DNA of 64,000 nucleotides from Streptomyces sp. MNU76 (lineage in GTDB: Bacteria; Actinomycetota; Actinomycetes; Streptomycetales; Streptomycetaceae), in the NCBI RefSeq assembly GCF_020982545.1, contig NZ_JAJKLK010000021.1, forward strand, positions 310,001 to 374,000, written 5' to 3'. Below the pieces are notes generated by a model that saw nothing but the letters and a program-made list of their open reading frames with translations, ran no database searches and had not been told where the DNA came from. Shown piece by piece: positions 16,946-25,276 of the stretch (its first letter is position 1; every line of letters begins with the position of its first letter). The translations under genes and the position numbers were made by a program.

Positions 16946-17623
16946 GTGGCAACTGACGGGTACGTGCAAATTATTTGGGATGGCCCGGAATCGGAACACA
17001 GGGGCACTCAGGCTCGTTGTCATTACGTGAGCACGACACAGACACCACCTGTTCTCGCCGCAGAACTGGCACAGGCGTGGGCCGACATTCAACGGCACCA
17101 CCCCGAGCTGCCGGATCTTGCCGCTCCCGAGTCCCTGATCGGAGAGTCGTCGTCCGCTTGCGGGCACGAGCTCTCCTTCGAGCGACTGCTCCATGAGGCA
17201 GTCCATGGCATCGCCGCCGCGCGTGGGGTCCGCGACACCTCACGCGCCGGCCGGTACCACAACCGCAGATTCCTCGCGATCGCCGAGGAGCTCGGCCTCG
17301 ACCACCCCGAGGAGCCGCATCCCAGCAGCGGTTTCTCGCTGGTCACGCTCAATCCCGAGGCCAAGCGTCGCTATCGCCCGACCATCGACAGACTGCAGCG
17401 CGCCCTCAAGGCGCATACCGCCGCGACCTCCGCGGACACGGCCCGCAGCTTCCGGGGGCCGGCCGCCCGGCACGGCTCCTCCGGAGGCGGCGTCCGCGTC
17501 AAGGCCGTGTGCGACTGCGGCCGCAACGTCCGCGTGGTCCCGTCCGTACTCGCCCAGGCCCCCATCGTCTGCGGCGGCTGCGGCAAGCCCTTCCGGATCC
17601 CGGAGGTCGTGGGCGCGGCGTGA
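16946..17623 (+). CDS. SprT-like zinc metallopeptidase-fold protein with zinc ribbon
   Basis: 225 residues from GTG at 16946, which has AGGA 8 bases upstream; GTG at 17027 is an alternative giving 198. The central motif HEAVH with DTSRAGRYHN 15-20 residues later matches the HExxH...H zinc site of the SprT/phage-type family. The C-terminus has a four-cysteine ribbon (CDCGRNVRV ... CGGCGKPF). SprT-family proteins are implicated in DNA-protein crosslink repair; the substrate here is unknown. It is widespread in actinomycetes and phages. A hairpin follows downstream. Confidence 0.72.
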   Translation: MATDGYVQIIWDGPESEHRGTQARCHYVSTTQTPPVLAAELAQAWADIQRHHPELPDLAAPESLIGESSSACGHELSFERLLHEAVHGIAAARGVRDTSRAGRYHNRRFLAIAEELGLDHPEEPHPSSGFSLVTLNPEAKRRYRPTIDRLQRALKAHTAATSADTARSFRGPAARHGSSGGGVRVKAVCDCGRNVRVVPSVLAQAPIVCGGCGKPFRIPEVVGAA

Positions 17624-17987
17624 GACGAGGGCGAGCCGAGGAGACGGCGAGCTGAACAGACGGCTGCTCGTGGCAGCCGTATCCGGTTCGCGGTCGGTCT
17701 GTGGTCCGCCCTCGCCGCGGGCAGTCGTGCCGCTGGACGTGGCACGGGTGGATGCGGGCGGCACCCGGTGAAGGAGTTCCTGGCGCCGGGTGCCGCTTCG
17801 GCATGACCGCGTGCACGCCCGGTGAGAGGCGAACCCCAGCGTGTGGCACAATGGCTAGCTGTACTCGACAGTCGCACAGGACCCCTCTCTCCTCCGGCTG
17901 ACGCGTCCATCGGGCACTCGGGTACCGCAACCCCACGCGGCTCTCTCGCCGTGCCCAACCACGTCAAATCCAGGAGAACCCACTCCC
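17624..17987. other. Intergenic region upstream of rpsP
   Basis: 364 bases without a gene. It contains a hairpin at 17758-17796. The leader and probable promoter of the ribosomal operon lie around 17840-17870 (GTGTGGCACAATGGCTAGCT), but no clear -35/-10 pair can be fixed. Confidence 0.4.
17758..17796 (+). terminator. Terminator hairpin after the SprT-like gene
   Basis: An 11-bp perfect stem, 17758-17768 with 17786-17796, and a 17-base loop. No T tract. Confidence 0.5.
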
Positions 17988-18416
17988 GTGGCAGTCAAGA
18001 TCAAGCTGAAGCGTCTGGGCAAGATCCGTTCGCCTCACTACCGCATCGTCGTCGCCGACTCCCGCACCCGTCGTGACGGCCGTGCGATCGAGGAGATCGG
18101 CAAGTACCACCCGACGTACAACCCGTCGGTCATCGAGGTCGACGAGGACCGTGTCGCGTACTGGCTGAGTGTCGGCGCGCAGCCGACCGAGCCCGTGCTC
18201 GCCATCCTGAAGAAGACCGGCGACTGGCAGAAGTTCAAGGGCGAGCCCGCCCCGGCGCCGCTGCTCGTGGCTCAGCCGAAGTCCTCGCGCCCGTCGTTCG
18301 AGGCCCTGGGCGGAGACGACGAGGGCAAGGGTGAGGCGATCACCCAGAAGAAGAAGGCCGACAAGAAGGACGAGGCCGCGGCTGAGTCTTCCGCGTCTGA
18401 GCCGACCGAGGCCTGA
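17988..18416 (+). CDS. rpsP: 30S ribosomal protein S16
   Basis: Small-subunit assembly protein. GTG at 17988 with CAGGAGAA upstream; 142 residues. The conserved core AVKIKLKRLGKIRSPHYRIV and GRAIEEIGKYHPTYNP is followed by an acidic, Lys/Ala-rich C-terminal tail (about residues 95-142) typical of actinobacterial S16. First gene of the rpsP-KH-rimM-trmD-rplS operon. Confidence 0.97.
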   Translation: MAVKIKLKRLGKIRSPHYRIVVADSRTRRDGRAIEEIGKYHPTYNPSVIEVDEDRVAYWLSVGAQPTEPVLAILKKTGDWQKFKGEPAPAPLLVAQPKSSRPSFEALGGDDEGKGEAITQKKKADKKDEAAAESSASEPTEA

Positions 18417-18418
18417 GC

Positions 18419-18658
18419 ATGCTCGAGGAGGCTCTCGAGCACCTCGTCAAGGGCATCGTCGACTACCCCGACGATGTGCAGGTCGCTTCCCGCAACCTGC
18501 GCCGTGGGCGCGTACTCGAGGTCCGGGTCCACCCCGACGACCTCGGCAAGGTGATCGGCCGTAACGGCCGTACCGCCCGTGCCCTGCGTACCGTCGTGGG
18601 CGCCATCGGCGGCCGCGGTGTCCGTGTCGACCTCGTCGACGTGGACCACGTCCGCTGA
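18419..18658 (+). CDS. KH-domain RNA-binding protein (KhpA-type)
   Basis: A 79-residue single KH domain protein of the YlqC/KhpA family, an RNA chaperone-like partner of KhpB. ATG at 18419, two bases after the rpsP stop. The signature GXXG loop is IGRNGRTARAL, within HPDDLGKVIGRNGRTARALR. It lies in the classical position between S16 and RimM, consistent with a role in ribosome biogenesis. Confidence 0.93.
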   Translation: MLEEALEHLVKGIVDYPDDVQVASRNLRRGRVLEVRVHPDDLGKVIGRNGRTARALRTVVGAIGGRGVRVDLVDVDHVR

Positions 18659-18718
18659 CGAACATCGCAGCACCGGCTCGGGCCGGGGAGGGCCACTGGG
18701 CCGTCCCCGGCCCGTAGT

Positions 18719-18772
18719 CGTATGCGTGGCATGAGTCCCATGCGTTGTATGAGTTGTATGAGTCGTATGACA
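18719..18772 (+). repeat. Short tandem repeats upstream of rimM
   Basis: Degenerate 9-10 base units based on GTATGAGT (GTATGCGTGGCATGAGTCCCATGC, in shorter blocks; TTGTATGAGT, TTGTATGAGT, CGTATGAC) fill the gap between the KH gene and rimM up to the ribosome-binding site. Confidence 0.65.
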
Positions 18773-18786
18773 GGAGATCGAGCACA

Positions 18787-19329
18787 GTGCAGCTCGTAGT
18801 CGCACGGATCGGCCGCGCCCACGGCATCAAGGGCGAGGTCACCGTCGAGGTCCGCACCGACGAACCGGAACTCCGGCTCGGCCCCGGCGCCGTCCTGCTC
18901 ACGGACCCCGCTTCGACGGGCCCCCTCACCATCGAGACCGGCCGTGTCCACAGCGGCCGGCTGCTCCTGCGCTTCGAGGGCGTCCGGGACCGCAACGCCG
19001 CCGAGGCCCTCCGCAACACCCTGCTGATCGCGGAGGTGGACCCGGAGGAACTGCCGGAGGAGGAGGACGAGTACTACGACCACCAACTGATGGACCTGGA
19101 CGTGGTCACCAAGGACGGCGTCGAGGTCGGCCGGATCACCGAGATCTCGCATCTGCCCTCCCAGGACCTGTTCATCGTCGAACGGCCCGACGGGAGCGAG
19201 GTGATGATCCCGTTCGTCGGGGAGATCGTCACCGAGATCGACCTGGAGGAGCAGAAGGCGGTCATCGACCCGCCGCCCGGTCTGATCGACGACCAGGCGG
19301 AGATCGCGTCCTCCCGGGACGAGTCCTGA
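18787..19329 (+). CDS. rimM: Ribosome maturation factor RimM
   Basis: 16S processing factor that binds S19 during 30S maturation. GTG at 18787 with AGGAG upstream; 180 residues. The N-terminal RimM beta barrel (LVVARIGRAHGIKGEVTVEV) is followed by a PRC-barrel domain (DHQLMDLDVV ... GRITEI, DLFIVERPDGSEVMIPFV). The acidic linker LPEEEDEYYD is typical. Its stop overlaps the trmD start. Confidence 0.96.
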   Translation: MQLVVARIGRAHGIKGEVTVEVRTDEPELRLGPGAVLLTDPASTGPLTIETGRVHSGRLLLRFEGVRDRNAAEALRNTLLIAEVDPEELPEEEDEYYDHQLMDLDVVTKDGVEVGRITEISHLPSQDLFIVERPDGSEVMIPFVGEIVTEIDLEEQKAVIDPPPGLIDDQAEIASSRDES

Positions 19330-20162
19330 TGCGGCTCGACGTCGTCACGATCTTCCCCGAGTACCTCGAACCCCTGAACGTCTCCCTCGTCGGCAAGGCC
19401 CGCGCCCGTGGACAGCTCCAGGTGCACGTCCACGACCTGCGGGAATGGACGTACGACCGGCACAACACGGTCGACGACACCCCGTACGGCGGCGGCCCCG
19501 GCATGGTCATGAAGACCGACCCCTGGGGCGACGCACTCGACGACGTGCTGGCTCAGGGATACGAGACGGGATCCGCCCGGCCCGCGCTCATCGTCCCCAC
19601 CCCCAGCGGCCGCCCCTTCACCCAGGCGCTCGCCGTCGAACTGTCCGAGCGTCCCTGGCTGGTCTTCACACCGGCGCGCTACGAGGGCATCGACCGGCGT
19701 GTGATCGACGAGTACGCCACCCGCATGCCGGTGTACGAGGTGTCCATCGGTGACTACGTCCTCGCCGGCGGCGAGGCGGCCGTCCTCGTCGTCACCGAGG
19801 CCGTGGCACGACTGCTGCCCGGCGTCCTCGGCAACGCCGAGTCCCACCGCGACGACTCCTTCGCGCCGGGCGTCATGGCCAACCTCCTGGAGGGGCCGGT
19901 GTACACCAAGCCCCCCGAGTGGCGCGGCCGGGACATCCCCGAGGTGCTGCTCAGCGGCCACCACGGCAGGATCGCGCGCTGGCGGCGGGACGAGGCGCTC
20001 AAGCGCACGGCCGCCAACCGGCCCGACCTCATCGAGCGCTGCGACCCCAAGGCCTTCGACAAGAAGGACCGCGAGATGCTCTCCATCCTGGGCTGGGCGC
20101 CGGATCCGGAGGGGGCGCCCCACGGCCGATTTTGGCGGCGGCCCGAAGGCGTGGAAGAATAG
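19329..20162 (+). CDS. trmD: tRNA (guanine-N1)-methyltransferase TrmD
   Basis: SPOUT-class enzyme making m1G37 in tRNAs, which prevents frameshifting. ATG at 19329; 277 residues. Features: MRLDVVTIFPEYLEP, the DDTPYGGGPGMVMK loop, the trefoil-knot SAM site (YEGIDRRVIDEY, VSIGDYVLAGGEAA) and the C-terminal helical domain ending with a Trp/Arg-rich tail. One base is shared with the rimM stop. Confidence 0.97.
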   Translation: MRLDVVTIFPEYLEPLNVSLVGKARARGQLQVHVHDLREWTYDRHNTVDDTPYGGGPGMVMKTDPWGDALDDVLAQGYETGSARPALIVPTPSGRPFTQALAVELSERPWLVFTPARYEGIDRRVIDEYATRMPVYEVSIGDYVLAGGEAAVLVVTEAVARLLPGVLGNAESHRDDSFAPGVMANLLEGPVYTKPPEWRGRDIPEVLLSGHHGRIARWRRDEALKRTAANRPDLIERCDPKAFDKKDREMLSILGWAPDPEGAPHGRFWRRPEGVEE

Positions 20163-20296
20163 GCCGCTGTTGTGCGTCGTCCGGCGCGCGCCCCTGCCAC
20201 AGGGGGACACGACGCCCGCCCCGACCCGGACAGCATCCTCTCGTACCACCTAGCTCCCGCCTATGACCTGTGGCATGGGCGAAGAAAGCAGACGCA

Positions 20297-20647
20297 ATGT
20301 CTCACCTGCTCGACTCCCTCGACTCCGCGTCGCTGCGGAGCGACATCCCGGCGTTCCGCCCGGGTGACACCGTCAACGTCCACGTGCGCGTCATCGAGGG
20401 CAACCGCTCCCGTGTGCAGCAGTTCAAGGGCGTCGTCATCCGTCGCCAGGGCGCCGGTGTCCGCGAGACCTTCACGGTCCGCAAGGTCTCGTTCTCCGTC
20501 GGCGTCGAGCGCACCTTCCCGGTGCACACCCCGATCGTCGAGAAGATCGAGCTCGTCACCCGCGGTGACGTCCGTCGCGCCAAGCTGTACTACCTGCGCG
20601 AGCTGCGCGGCAAGGCGGCGAAGATCAAGGAGAAGCGCGACAACTGA
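20297..20647 (+). CDS. rplS: 50S ribosomal protein L19
   Basis: Large-subunit protein at the 30S interface. ATG at 20297; 116 residues. The conserved RPGDTVNVHVRVIEGNRSRV, FKGVVIRRQGAGVRETFTVR and AKLYYLRELRGKAAKIKEKR are recognisable in segments. It closes the rpsP operon 134 bases after trmD. Confidence 0.97.
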   Translation: MSHLLDSLDSASLRSDIPAFRPGDTVNVHVRVIEGNRSRVQQFKGVVIRRQGAGVRETFTVRKVSFSVGVERTFPVHTPIVEKIELVTRGDVRRAKLYYLRELRGKAAKIKEKRDN

Positions 20648-20689
20648 TCGCGCGTTCGAGTCACAAAAAGTCGTCACACCGGGGCCGGA

Positions 20690-20695
20690 TACGAT
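20690..20695 (+). promoter_or_regulatory. -10-like hexamer for a leaderless signal peptidase gene
   Basis: TACGAT ends 9 bases before the ATG at 20705; no Shine-Dalgarno is present in between. Confidence 0.35.
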
Positions 20696-20704
20696 CTGGC
20701 CCCG

Positions 20705-21433
20705 ATGGACACCGAAGCACAGCAGTACATGGAGCGCGACCGTTCCCCCCGCCCTTCCGGCGCGGAGGTCTCCGAGGAGATCTCCGACACAGGAGGGTCG
20801 GAGGAGCGGTCGCGTTTCGCGTGGGTGGACCGGACCACCGCGCGGGTGCCGGGCGGGGGATACACCCTGACGGTGCTGATCTGCCTGCTTTTTCTGGCGC
20901 TCTTCAGCAACTTCGTGATGCAGCCCTTCCAGATTCCCAGCAGCTCCATGGCCCACTCATTGAGGATCGGGGACCGCGTTCTCGTAAATAAGTTGGCGTA
21001 CCGTTTCGGATCTGAGCCGCGGCGCGGTGACGTCGTCGTGTTCGACGGCACCGGCTATTTCGGGAACGCCGACTACGTCAAGCGCGTTGTCGGCGTGGGG
21101 GGAGACCGGGTGGTCTGCTGCGACCAGGAGGGGAGGCTTGAGGTGAACGGCCGGTGGGTCGACGAGTCGTCGTTTCTGTACCCGGGCGACAGCCCGTCGA
21201 ACGTACCCTTCGACGTGGTCGTCCCCGAGGGCGGACTGTTCCTCCTCGGCGACCACCGCAGTGACTCCAGTGACTCCCGTGACCATCTCGGGTCCCCCGG
21301 CGGCGGCATGGTCCCCCTGGACTCCGTGATCGGCCGGGCCGAGTGGATCGTCTGGCCCGCCGACCACTGGACGCGTCTGGACCGCCCCGACGCGTACGCA
21401 CGCGTGCCCGCCGCCGGCGGTGCGCATGGGTAA
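20705..21433 (+). CDS. Type I signal peptidase (first of four)
   Basis: Membrane serine-lysine protease that removes Sec and Tat signal peptides. 242 residues. Cytosolic acidic N-terminus, one transmembrane helix (about 50-75, LTVLICLLFLALFSNFVM), catalytic Ser in PSSSMAHSL, catalytic Lys in YVKRVVGVGGD, and the C-terminal GDHRSDSSDSR box. There is no C-terminal membrane segment. It overlaps the next gene by 8 bases. Corresponds to one of sipW-sipZ of S. lividans/S. coelicolor; which letter is uncertain. Confidence 0.93.
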   Translation: MDTEAQQYMERDRSPRPSGAEVSEEISDTGGSEERSRFAWVDRTTARVPGGGYTLTVLICLLFLALFSNFVMQPFQIPSSSMAHSLRIGDRVLVNKLAYRFGSEPRRGDVVVFDGTGYFGNADYVKRVVGVGGDRVVCCDQEGRLEVNGRWVDESSFLYPGDSPSNVPFDVVVPEGGLFLLGDHRSDSSDSRDHLGSPGGGMVPLDSVIGRAEWIVWPADHWTRLDRPDAYARVPAAGGAHG

Positions 21434-22565
21434 CCGCGGCAAACCCCGCGGTGCCGCTCCCAGCACCCCGGCCGACAATCTGCTGCCCACCGGTACGCGC
21501 CGCTCCGGCGGCGCCGCCCGGCCGAGCCGCGTCGAGCGACGCAAGCTCGCGCGCAAGATCAAGCGGCGCAGACGGCGTTCGGCGGTCAAGGAGATCCCGC
21601 TCCTCGTCGGTGTCGCCGTCCTGATAGCGCTCGTCCTCAAGACCTTCCTCGTCCAGGCGTTCGTGATCCCGTCGGGCTCCATGGAGCAGACGATCCAGAT
21701 CGGCGACCGCGTCCTGGTCGACAAGCTCACGCCCTGGTTCGGCTCCAAACCGACCCGTGGGGACGTCGTCGTCTTCAAGGACCCGGGCGGCTGGCTGGAG
21801 GACGAGCAGACGACGATCACCACCGAGGACCCGATCGTCATCAAGCAGATAAAGGAAGGCCTGCAGTTCATCGGCCTGCTCCCCTCCGACGACGAGAAGG
21901 ACCTGATCAAACGCGTCGTCGCGGTCGGCGGAGACACCGTCAAGTGCTGTGACATCCAGGGTCGCGTCACGGTCAACGGCATGCCCCTGGACGAGACGGC
22001 GTACATCCACCCCGGCAACCAGCCCTCGACCCAGCGGTTCGAGGTGACCGTGCCGCAGGGCCGCCTGTGGGTGATGGGCGACCACCGGGAGAACTCCGCC
22101 GACTCACGCGCCCACCAGTCCGACGATTCGAAGACGGCTCAGTTCGGCGGTACGGTGCCGGAGGACTCCGTCGTCGGCCGGGCGGTCGTCATCGCCTGGC
22201 CGGTCGGTCACTGGGGGCAGTTGGAGGAGCCTGACACGTTCTCCGCGGTGCCGAGCGGGTCGACCACGGCCCTCGGCGCTTCGCATAGGGTGGCCCCCGC
22301 GGATCGAAACGGATTGATCCCCCTCCCGACCCCTGCGGAACTCCCGCTCGTTATGGGAGTGGTGGGCCTGCACCGGCTGTGGCGCGGGCGGCGGTACGGA
22401 GTGAGGAGTGGATGTGGGGGATTTGGCGGTCGGCGCACGGTCCGGACACGGTGGTTCCGAAGAACGGCCGGAGCGATCCGACGAGGCGGCTTCCCCGGCC
22501 GCGGAGAACGTGGAGGACGTGGAGAACGCGGTGAATTCCGAGGGGCCCGCCGGCTCCGGGAGTGA
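21426..22565 (+). CDS. Type I signal peptidase (second of four)
   Basis: 379 residues from ATG at 21426 (a GTG six bases earlier is possible). Arg/Lys-rich cytosolic N-terminus, transmembrane helix (VKEIPLLVGVAVLIALVLK), catalytic Ser in PSGSMEQTI, Lys in LIKRVVAVGGD, and GDHRENSADSR. A second hydrophobic segment (LPLVMGVVGL, about residue 306) suggests a C-terminal anchor. The last 60 residues are Gly/Arg-rich, and the frame overlaps the next signal peptidase by 158 bases, so the tail may be an artefact of a lost stop. Confidence 0.9.
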   Translation: MGNRGKPRGAAPSTPADNLLPTGTRRSGGAARPSRVERRKLARKIKRRRRRSAVKEIPLLVGVAVLIALVLKTFLVQAFVIPSGSMEQTIQIGDRVLVDKLTPWFGSKPTRGDVVVFKDPGGWLEDEQTTITTEDPIVIKQIKEGLQFIGLLPSDDEKDLIKRVVAVGGDTVKCCDIQGRVTVNGMPLDETAYIHPGNQPSTQRFEVTVPQGRLWVMGDHRENSADSRAHQSDDSKTAQFGGTVPEDSVVGRAVVIAWPVGHWGQLEEPDTFSAVPSGSTTALGASHRVAPADRNGLIPLPTPAELPLVMGVVGLHRLWRGRRYGVRSGCGGFGGRRTVRTRWFRRTAGAIRRGGFPGRGERGGRGERGEFRGARRLRE

Positions 22566-23427
22566 CTCCCCGGACGGCGACGCGACGGACGGCGAGGACG
22601 GCGCACGGACCTCGGCCGGTGACGGCGACCAGGACGAGCGACCCAAGAAGAAGCAGCGCTCCTTCTGGAAGGAACTGCCGATCCTGATCGGCATCGCGCT
22701 GGTGCTCGCGCTGCTGATCAAGACGTTCCTGGTGCAGGCGTTCTCCATCCCCTCCGACTCGATGCAGAACACCCTGCAGGAGGGCGACCGGGTCCTGGTC
22801 GACAAGCTCACCCCGTGGTTCGGCTCGGAACCCGAGCGCGGCGAGGTCGTCGTCTTCCACGACCCGGACGGCTGGCTGGACGGCGAGCCGACGCTGGAGC
22901 CCAACGCCGTGCAGCGGGTGCTCGGCTGGATCGGCCTGATGCCGTCCGCCGAGGAGAAGGACCTCATCAAGCGGGTCGTCGGCGTGGCCGGCGACACCGT
23001 GGAGTGCAAGGGCACCGGCCCGCTCAAGGTCAACGGCAAGGCGCTGAACGAGCCGTACGTGTACCCGGGCAACACCCCCTGCACCGTCGACGACACCGGC
23101 GGCCAGTTCAAGGTGAAGGTGCCCGAGGGCAAAATCTGGGTCATGGGTGACCACCGGCAGAACTCGCTGGACTCCCGCTACCACCAGAACGACAGCAACA
23201 AGGGCATGGTCCCCGTGAGCCAGGCCGTGGGCCGCGCCATCGTGGTCGCCTGGCCTCCCACCCGCTGGTCCACGCTGCCGGTTCCCGACACCTTCGACCA
23301 GAACCTGAGCGCCGCCGCCCCCGGCGCGCTCGGCCTCGCGGGCGCGGTGCCGCTGGTGCTGTGGCGCCGACGCCGCCTTCTGGCCACCGAGAGCCCGAGG
23401 GTTTCTGGCACGCGTACCGCCGGGTAG
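22408..23427 (+). CDS. Type I signal peptidase (third of four)
   Basis: 339 residues from GTG at 22408, preceded by GAGGAG. A long acidic N-terminal tail (residues 1-80, Glu/Asp/Ser-rich) precedes Lys-rich KKKQRSF and the transmembrane helix. Catalytic Ser is in PSDSMQNTL, Lys in LIKRVVGVAGD, then GDHRQNSLDSR. A C-terminal hydrophobic segment (GALGLAGAVPLVLW) followed by Arg residues predicts a second membrane anchor. An in-frame TGA at 22402 fixes the start region. Confidence 0.93.
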   Translation: MDVGDLAVGARSGHGGSEERPERSDEAASPAAENVEDVENAVNSEGPAGSGSDSPDGDATDGEDGARTSAGDGDQDERPKKKQRSFWKELPILIGIALVLALLIKTFLVQAFSIPSDSMQNTLQEGDRVLVDKLTPWFGSEPERGEVVVFHDPDGWLDGEPTLEPNAVQRVLGWIGLMPSAEEKDLIKRVVGVAGDTVECKGTGPLKVNGKALNEPYVYPGNTPCTVDDTGGQFKVKVPEGKIWVMGDHRQNSLDSRYHQNDSNKGMVPVSQAVGRAIVVAWPPTRWSTLPVPDTFDQNLSAAAPGALGLAGAVPLVLWRRRRLLATESPRVSGTRTAG

Positions 23428-23507
23428 GGTGCCGTCCCAGATCGCCGATCTTCCGTGGCCCGCCCGGCGCCCCGGAGGGTCGATTCTCCGACCTGGGGAG
23501 CACTGGG

Positions 23508-24254
23508 ATGAGCGGGACGACAAGTCGAACGGACGAGGGCCACGGACGGCTCGGCAGCAAGCTGTCGGGGCTGGCCGTGGCCCTCGGCTGTGTCCTCTTC
23601 CTGGGCGGCTTCCTGTGGGGCGCGGTCGCCTACGCGCCCTACTCCGTGCCCACCGACTCGATGTCGCCCACCATCACCTCCGGGGACCGCATACTCGCCG
23701 AGCGGGTGGACGGGTCCGAGATCAGGCGCGGTGACGTCGTGGTCTTCCGGCAGGAGACTTGGGGCAACGCCCCCATGGTCAAGCGCGTCGTCGCGGTCGG
23801 CGGGGACACGGTCGCCTGCTGCACCGACGGCAAGCTGACCGTCAACGGCAAGCAGATCGACGAGGGTTACCTCCCCGAGGGCGAGCAGGCCGAGCTGTCC
23901 GGGATCCCCGAGATCACCGTCCCCAAGGGCCGGCTGTTCCTCCTCGGCGACGAGCGCAGCGGCTCCCTGGACTCCACCGCCCACCTCACGGAGGCGGGCA
24001 ACGGCACGGTGCCGCGCAGCCATGTGGACGCGCGCGTGGACGCCGTCGTCTGGCCCATGGACGGCATGCTGGCCCGCCCCACGGGCTTCGAGAAGCTGGG
24101 CGCGCTGTCCTCTCCGGGCCCGCTGCGCCTGATCACCACCGCGCTGGTCGTGGGCATGGTGCTCGTGCTGGGCGGCGCGGCCTACGGGCCCGTCGCCAAG
24201 CGGTTCGGCGGACGCGGCCGTACGACGCAGCCGGAGCCGGCCGGTGTCGGCTGA
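23508..24254 (+). CDS. Type I signal peptidase (fourth of four)
   Basis: 248 residues from ATG at 23508; a run of GGGGAG lies upstream. N-terminal transmembrane helix (GLAVALGCVLFLGGFLWG), catalytic Ser in PTDSMSPTI, Lys in MVKRVVAVGGD, then the GDERSGSLDS box, where the usual His is Glu. A second transmembrane segment near the C-terminus (ITTALVVGMVLVLGGAAY). It overlaps the NUDIX gene by 11 bases. Confidence 0.92.
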   Translation: MSGTTSRTDEGHGRLGSKLSGLAVALGCVLFLGGFLWGAVAYAPYSVPTDSMSPTITSGDRILAERVDGSEIRRGDVVVFRQETWGNAPMVKRVVAVGGDTVACCTDGKLTVNGKQIDEGYLPEGEQAELSGIPEITVPKGRLFLLGDERSGSLDSTAHLTEAGNGTVPRSHVDARVDAVVWPMDGMLARPTGFEKLGALSSPGPLRLITTALVVGMVLVLGGAAYGPVAKRFGGRGRTTQPEPAGVG

Positions 24255-24783
24255 GGGCACGGTCGGGGGCGCAGGGGACACGTACGAGGGCGGGCTGCGC
24301 AGGGTGGCCCGGGTGATCCTGCTGGATCCGCGGGAGCGCGTCCTGCTGCTGCACGGGCACGAGCCGGACGATCCGGCCGACGACTGGTGGTTCACGCCGG
24401 GCGGCGGTGTGGAGGGCACGGAGACCCGGGAGGAGGCCGCTCTGCGGGAGCTTGTGGAGGAGACCGGGATCACTGACGTGGAGCTCGGCCCCGTGCTCTG
24501 GCGGCGGATGTGCTCCTTCCCCTTCGCCGGCCGCCGCTGGGACCAGGACGAGTGGTACTACCTCGCCCGGACCCCCGAGGTGCACGAGGAGGTCGTGCCC
24601 GTCGCCGCGGGCCTCACCGAGCTGGAACGGCGCAGTGTGGCCGGAGCGCGCTGGTGGACGTGCGGGGAACTGACCCGGACGCATGAGACGGTGTACCCGA
24701 CCAGACTCGCCGAACTGCTTCGCACACTGCTCGACGAGGGTCCCCCCGCCAGACCTGTGGTCCTCGACACCGAAATTGTCTAG
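24244..24783 (+). CDS. NUDIX hydrolase
   Basis: 179 residues from GTG at 24244, overlapping the preceding signal peptidase gene. The complete NUDIX box GGGVEGTETREEAALREL followed by VEETGI (about residues 56-78) predicts Mg-dependent hydrolysis of a nucleoside diphosphate derivative. The Trp-rich surroundings (DDWWFTPGGG, ARWWTCGEL) are common in this actinobacterial subgroup. The substrate cannot be predicted. Confidence 0.92.
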   Translation: MSAEGTVGGAGDTYEGGLRRVARVILLDPRERVLLLHGHEPDDPADDWWFTPGGGVEGTETREEAALRELVEETGITDVELGPVLWRRMCSFPFAGRRWDQDEWYYLARTPEVHEEVVPVAAGLTELERRSVAGARWWTCGELTRTHETVYPTRLAELLRTLLDEGPPARPVVLDTEIV

Positions 24784-24839
24784 GGGCTCGCGGGACTGGC
24801 GCACAATGGTGGGATCGCACGGCTGAAGGGGAACATGCC

Positions 24840-25148
24840 ATGAGCGCCGAGGACCTCGAGAAGTACGAGACCGAGATGGAGCTGAAGCTCTACCGGGAGT
24901 ACCGCGATGTCGTCGGTCTGTTCAAATACGTGATCGAGACCGAGCGGCGTTTCTATCTCACCAATGACTACGAGATGCAGGTGCACTCGGTCCAGGGTGA
25001 GGTGTTCTTCGAGGTGTCGATGGCGGACGCCTGGGTGTGGGACATGTATCGACCGGCTCGCTTCGTGAAGCAGGTGCGAGTGCTCACGTTCAAGGACGTG
25101 AACATCGAGGAGCTGAACAAGAGCGATCTGGAGCTGCCGGGCAGCTGA
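24840..25148 (+). CDS. DUF2469 family protein
   Basis: A 102-residue acidic, soluble protein conserved across actinobacteria (MSAEDLEKYETEMELKLYRE). It contains aromatic-rich blocks FYLTNDYEMQ and ADAWVWDMYRPARFVKQ. The function is unknown. ATG at 24840 with AAGGGGAA upstream. Its place between signal peptidase genes and yraN is conserved in the order. Confidence 0.9.
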   Translation: MSAEDLEKYETEMELKLYREYRDVVGLFKYVIETERRFYLTNDYEMQVHSVQGEVFFEVSMADAWVWDMYRPARFVKQVRVLTFKDVNIEELNKSDLELPGS

Positions 25149-25276
25149 GAGTGGCTCGGGGGTGAGGTGCCGTCATTCGTGTGGGTGATGAAGATATCCA
25201 CAATCGGCAGTTTGTCCACCAAGATCCACTAGCGGGCTGAGCTGCCCTCAGTGTTGGCGCCGGAGGTGGTGCCGAC

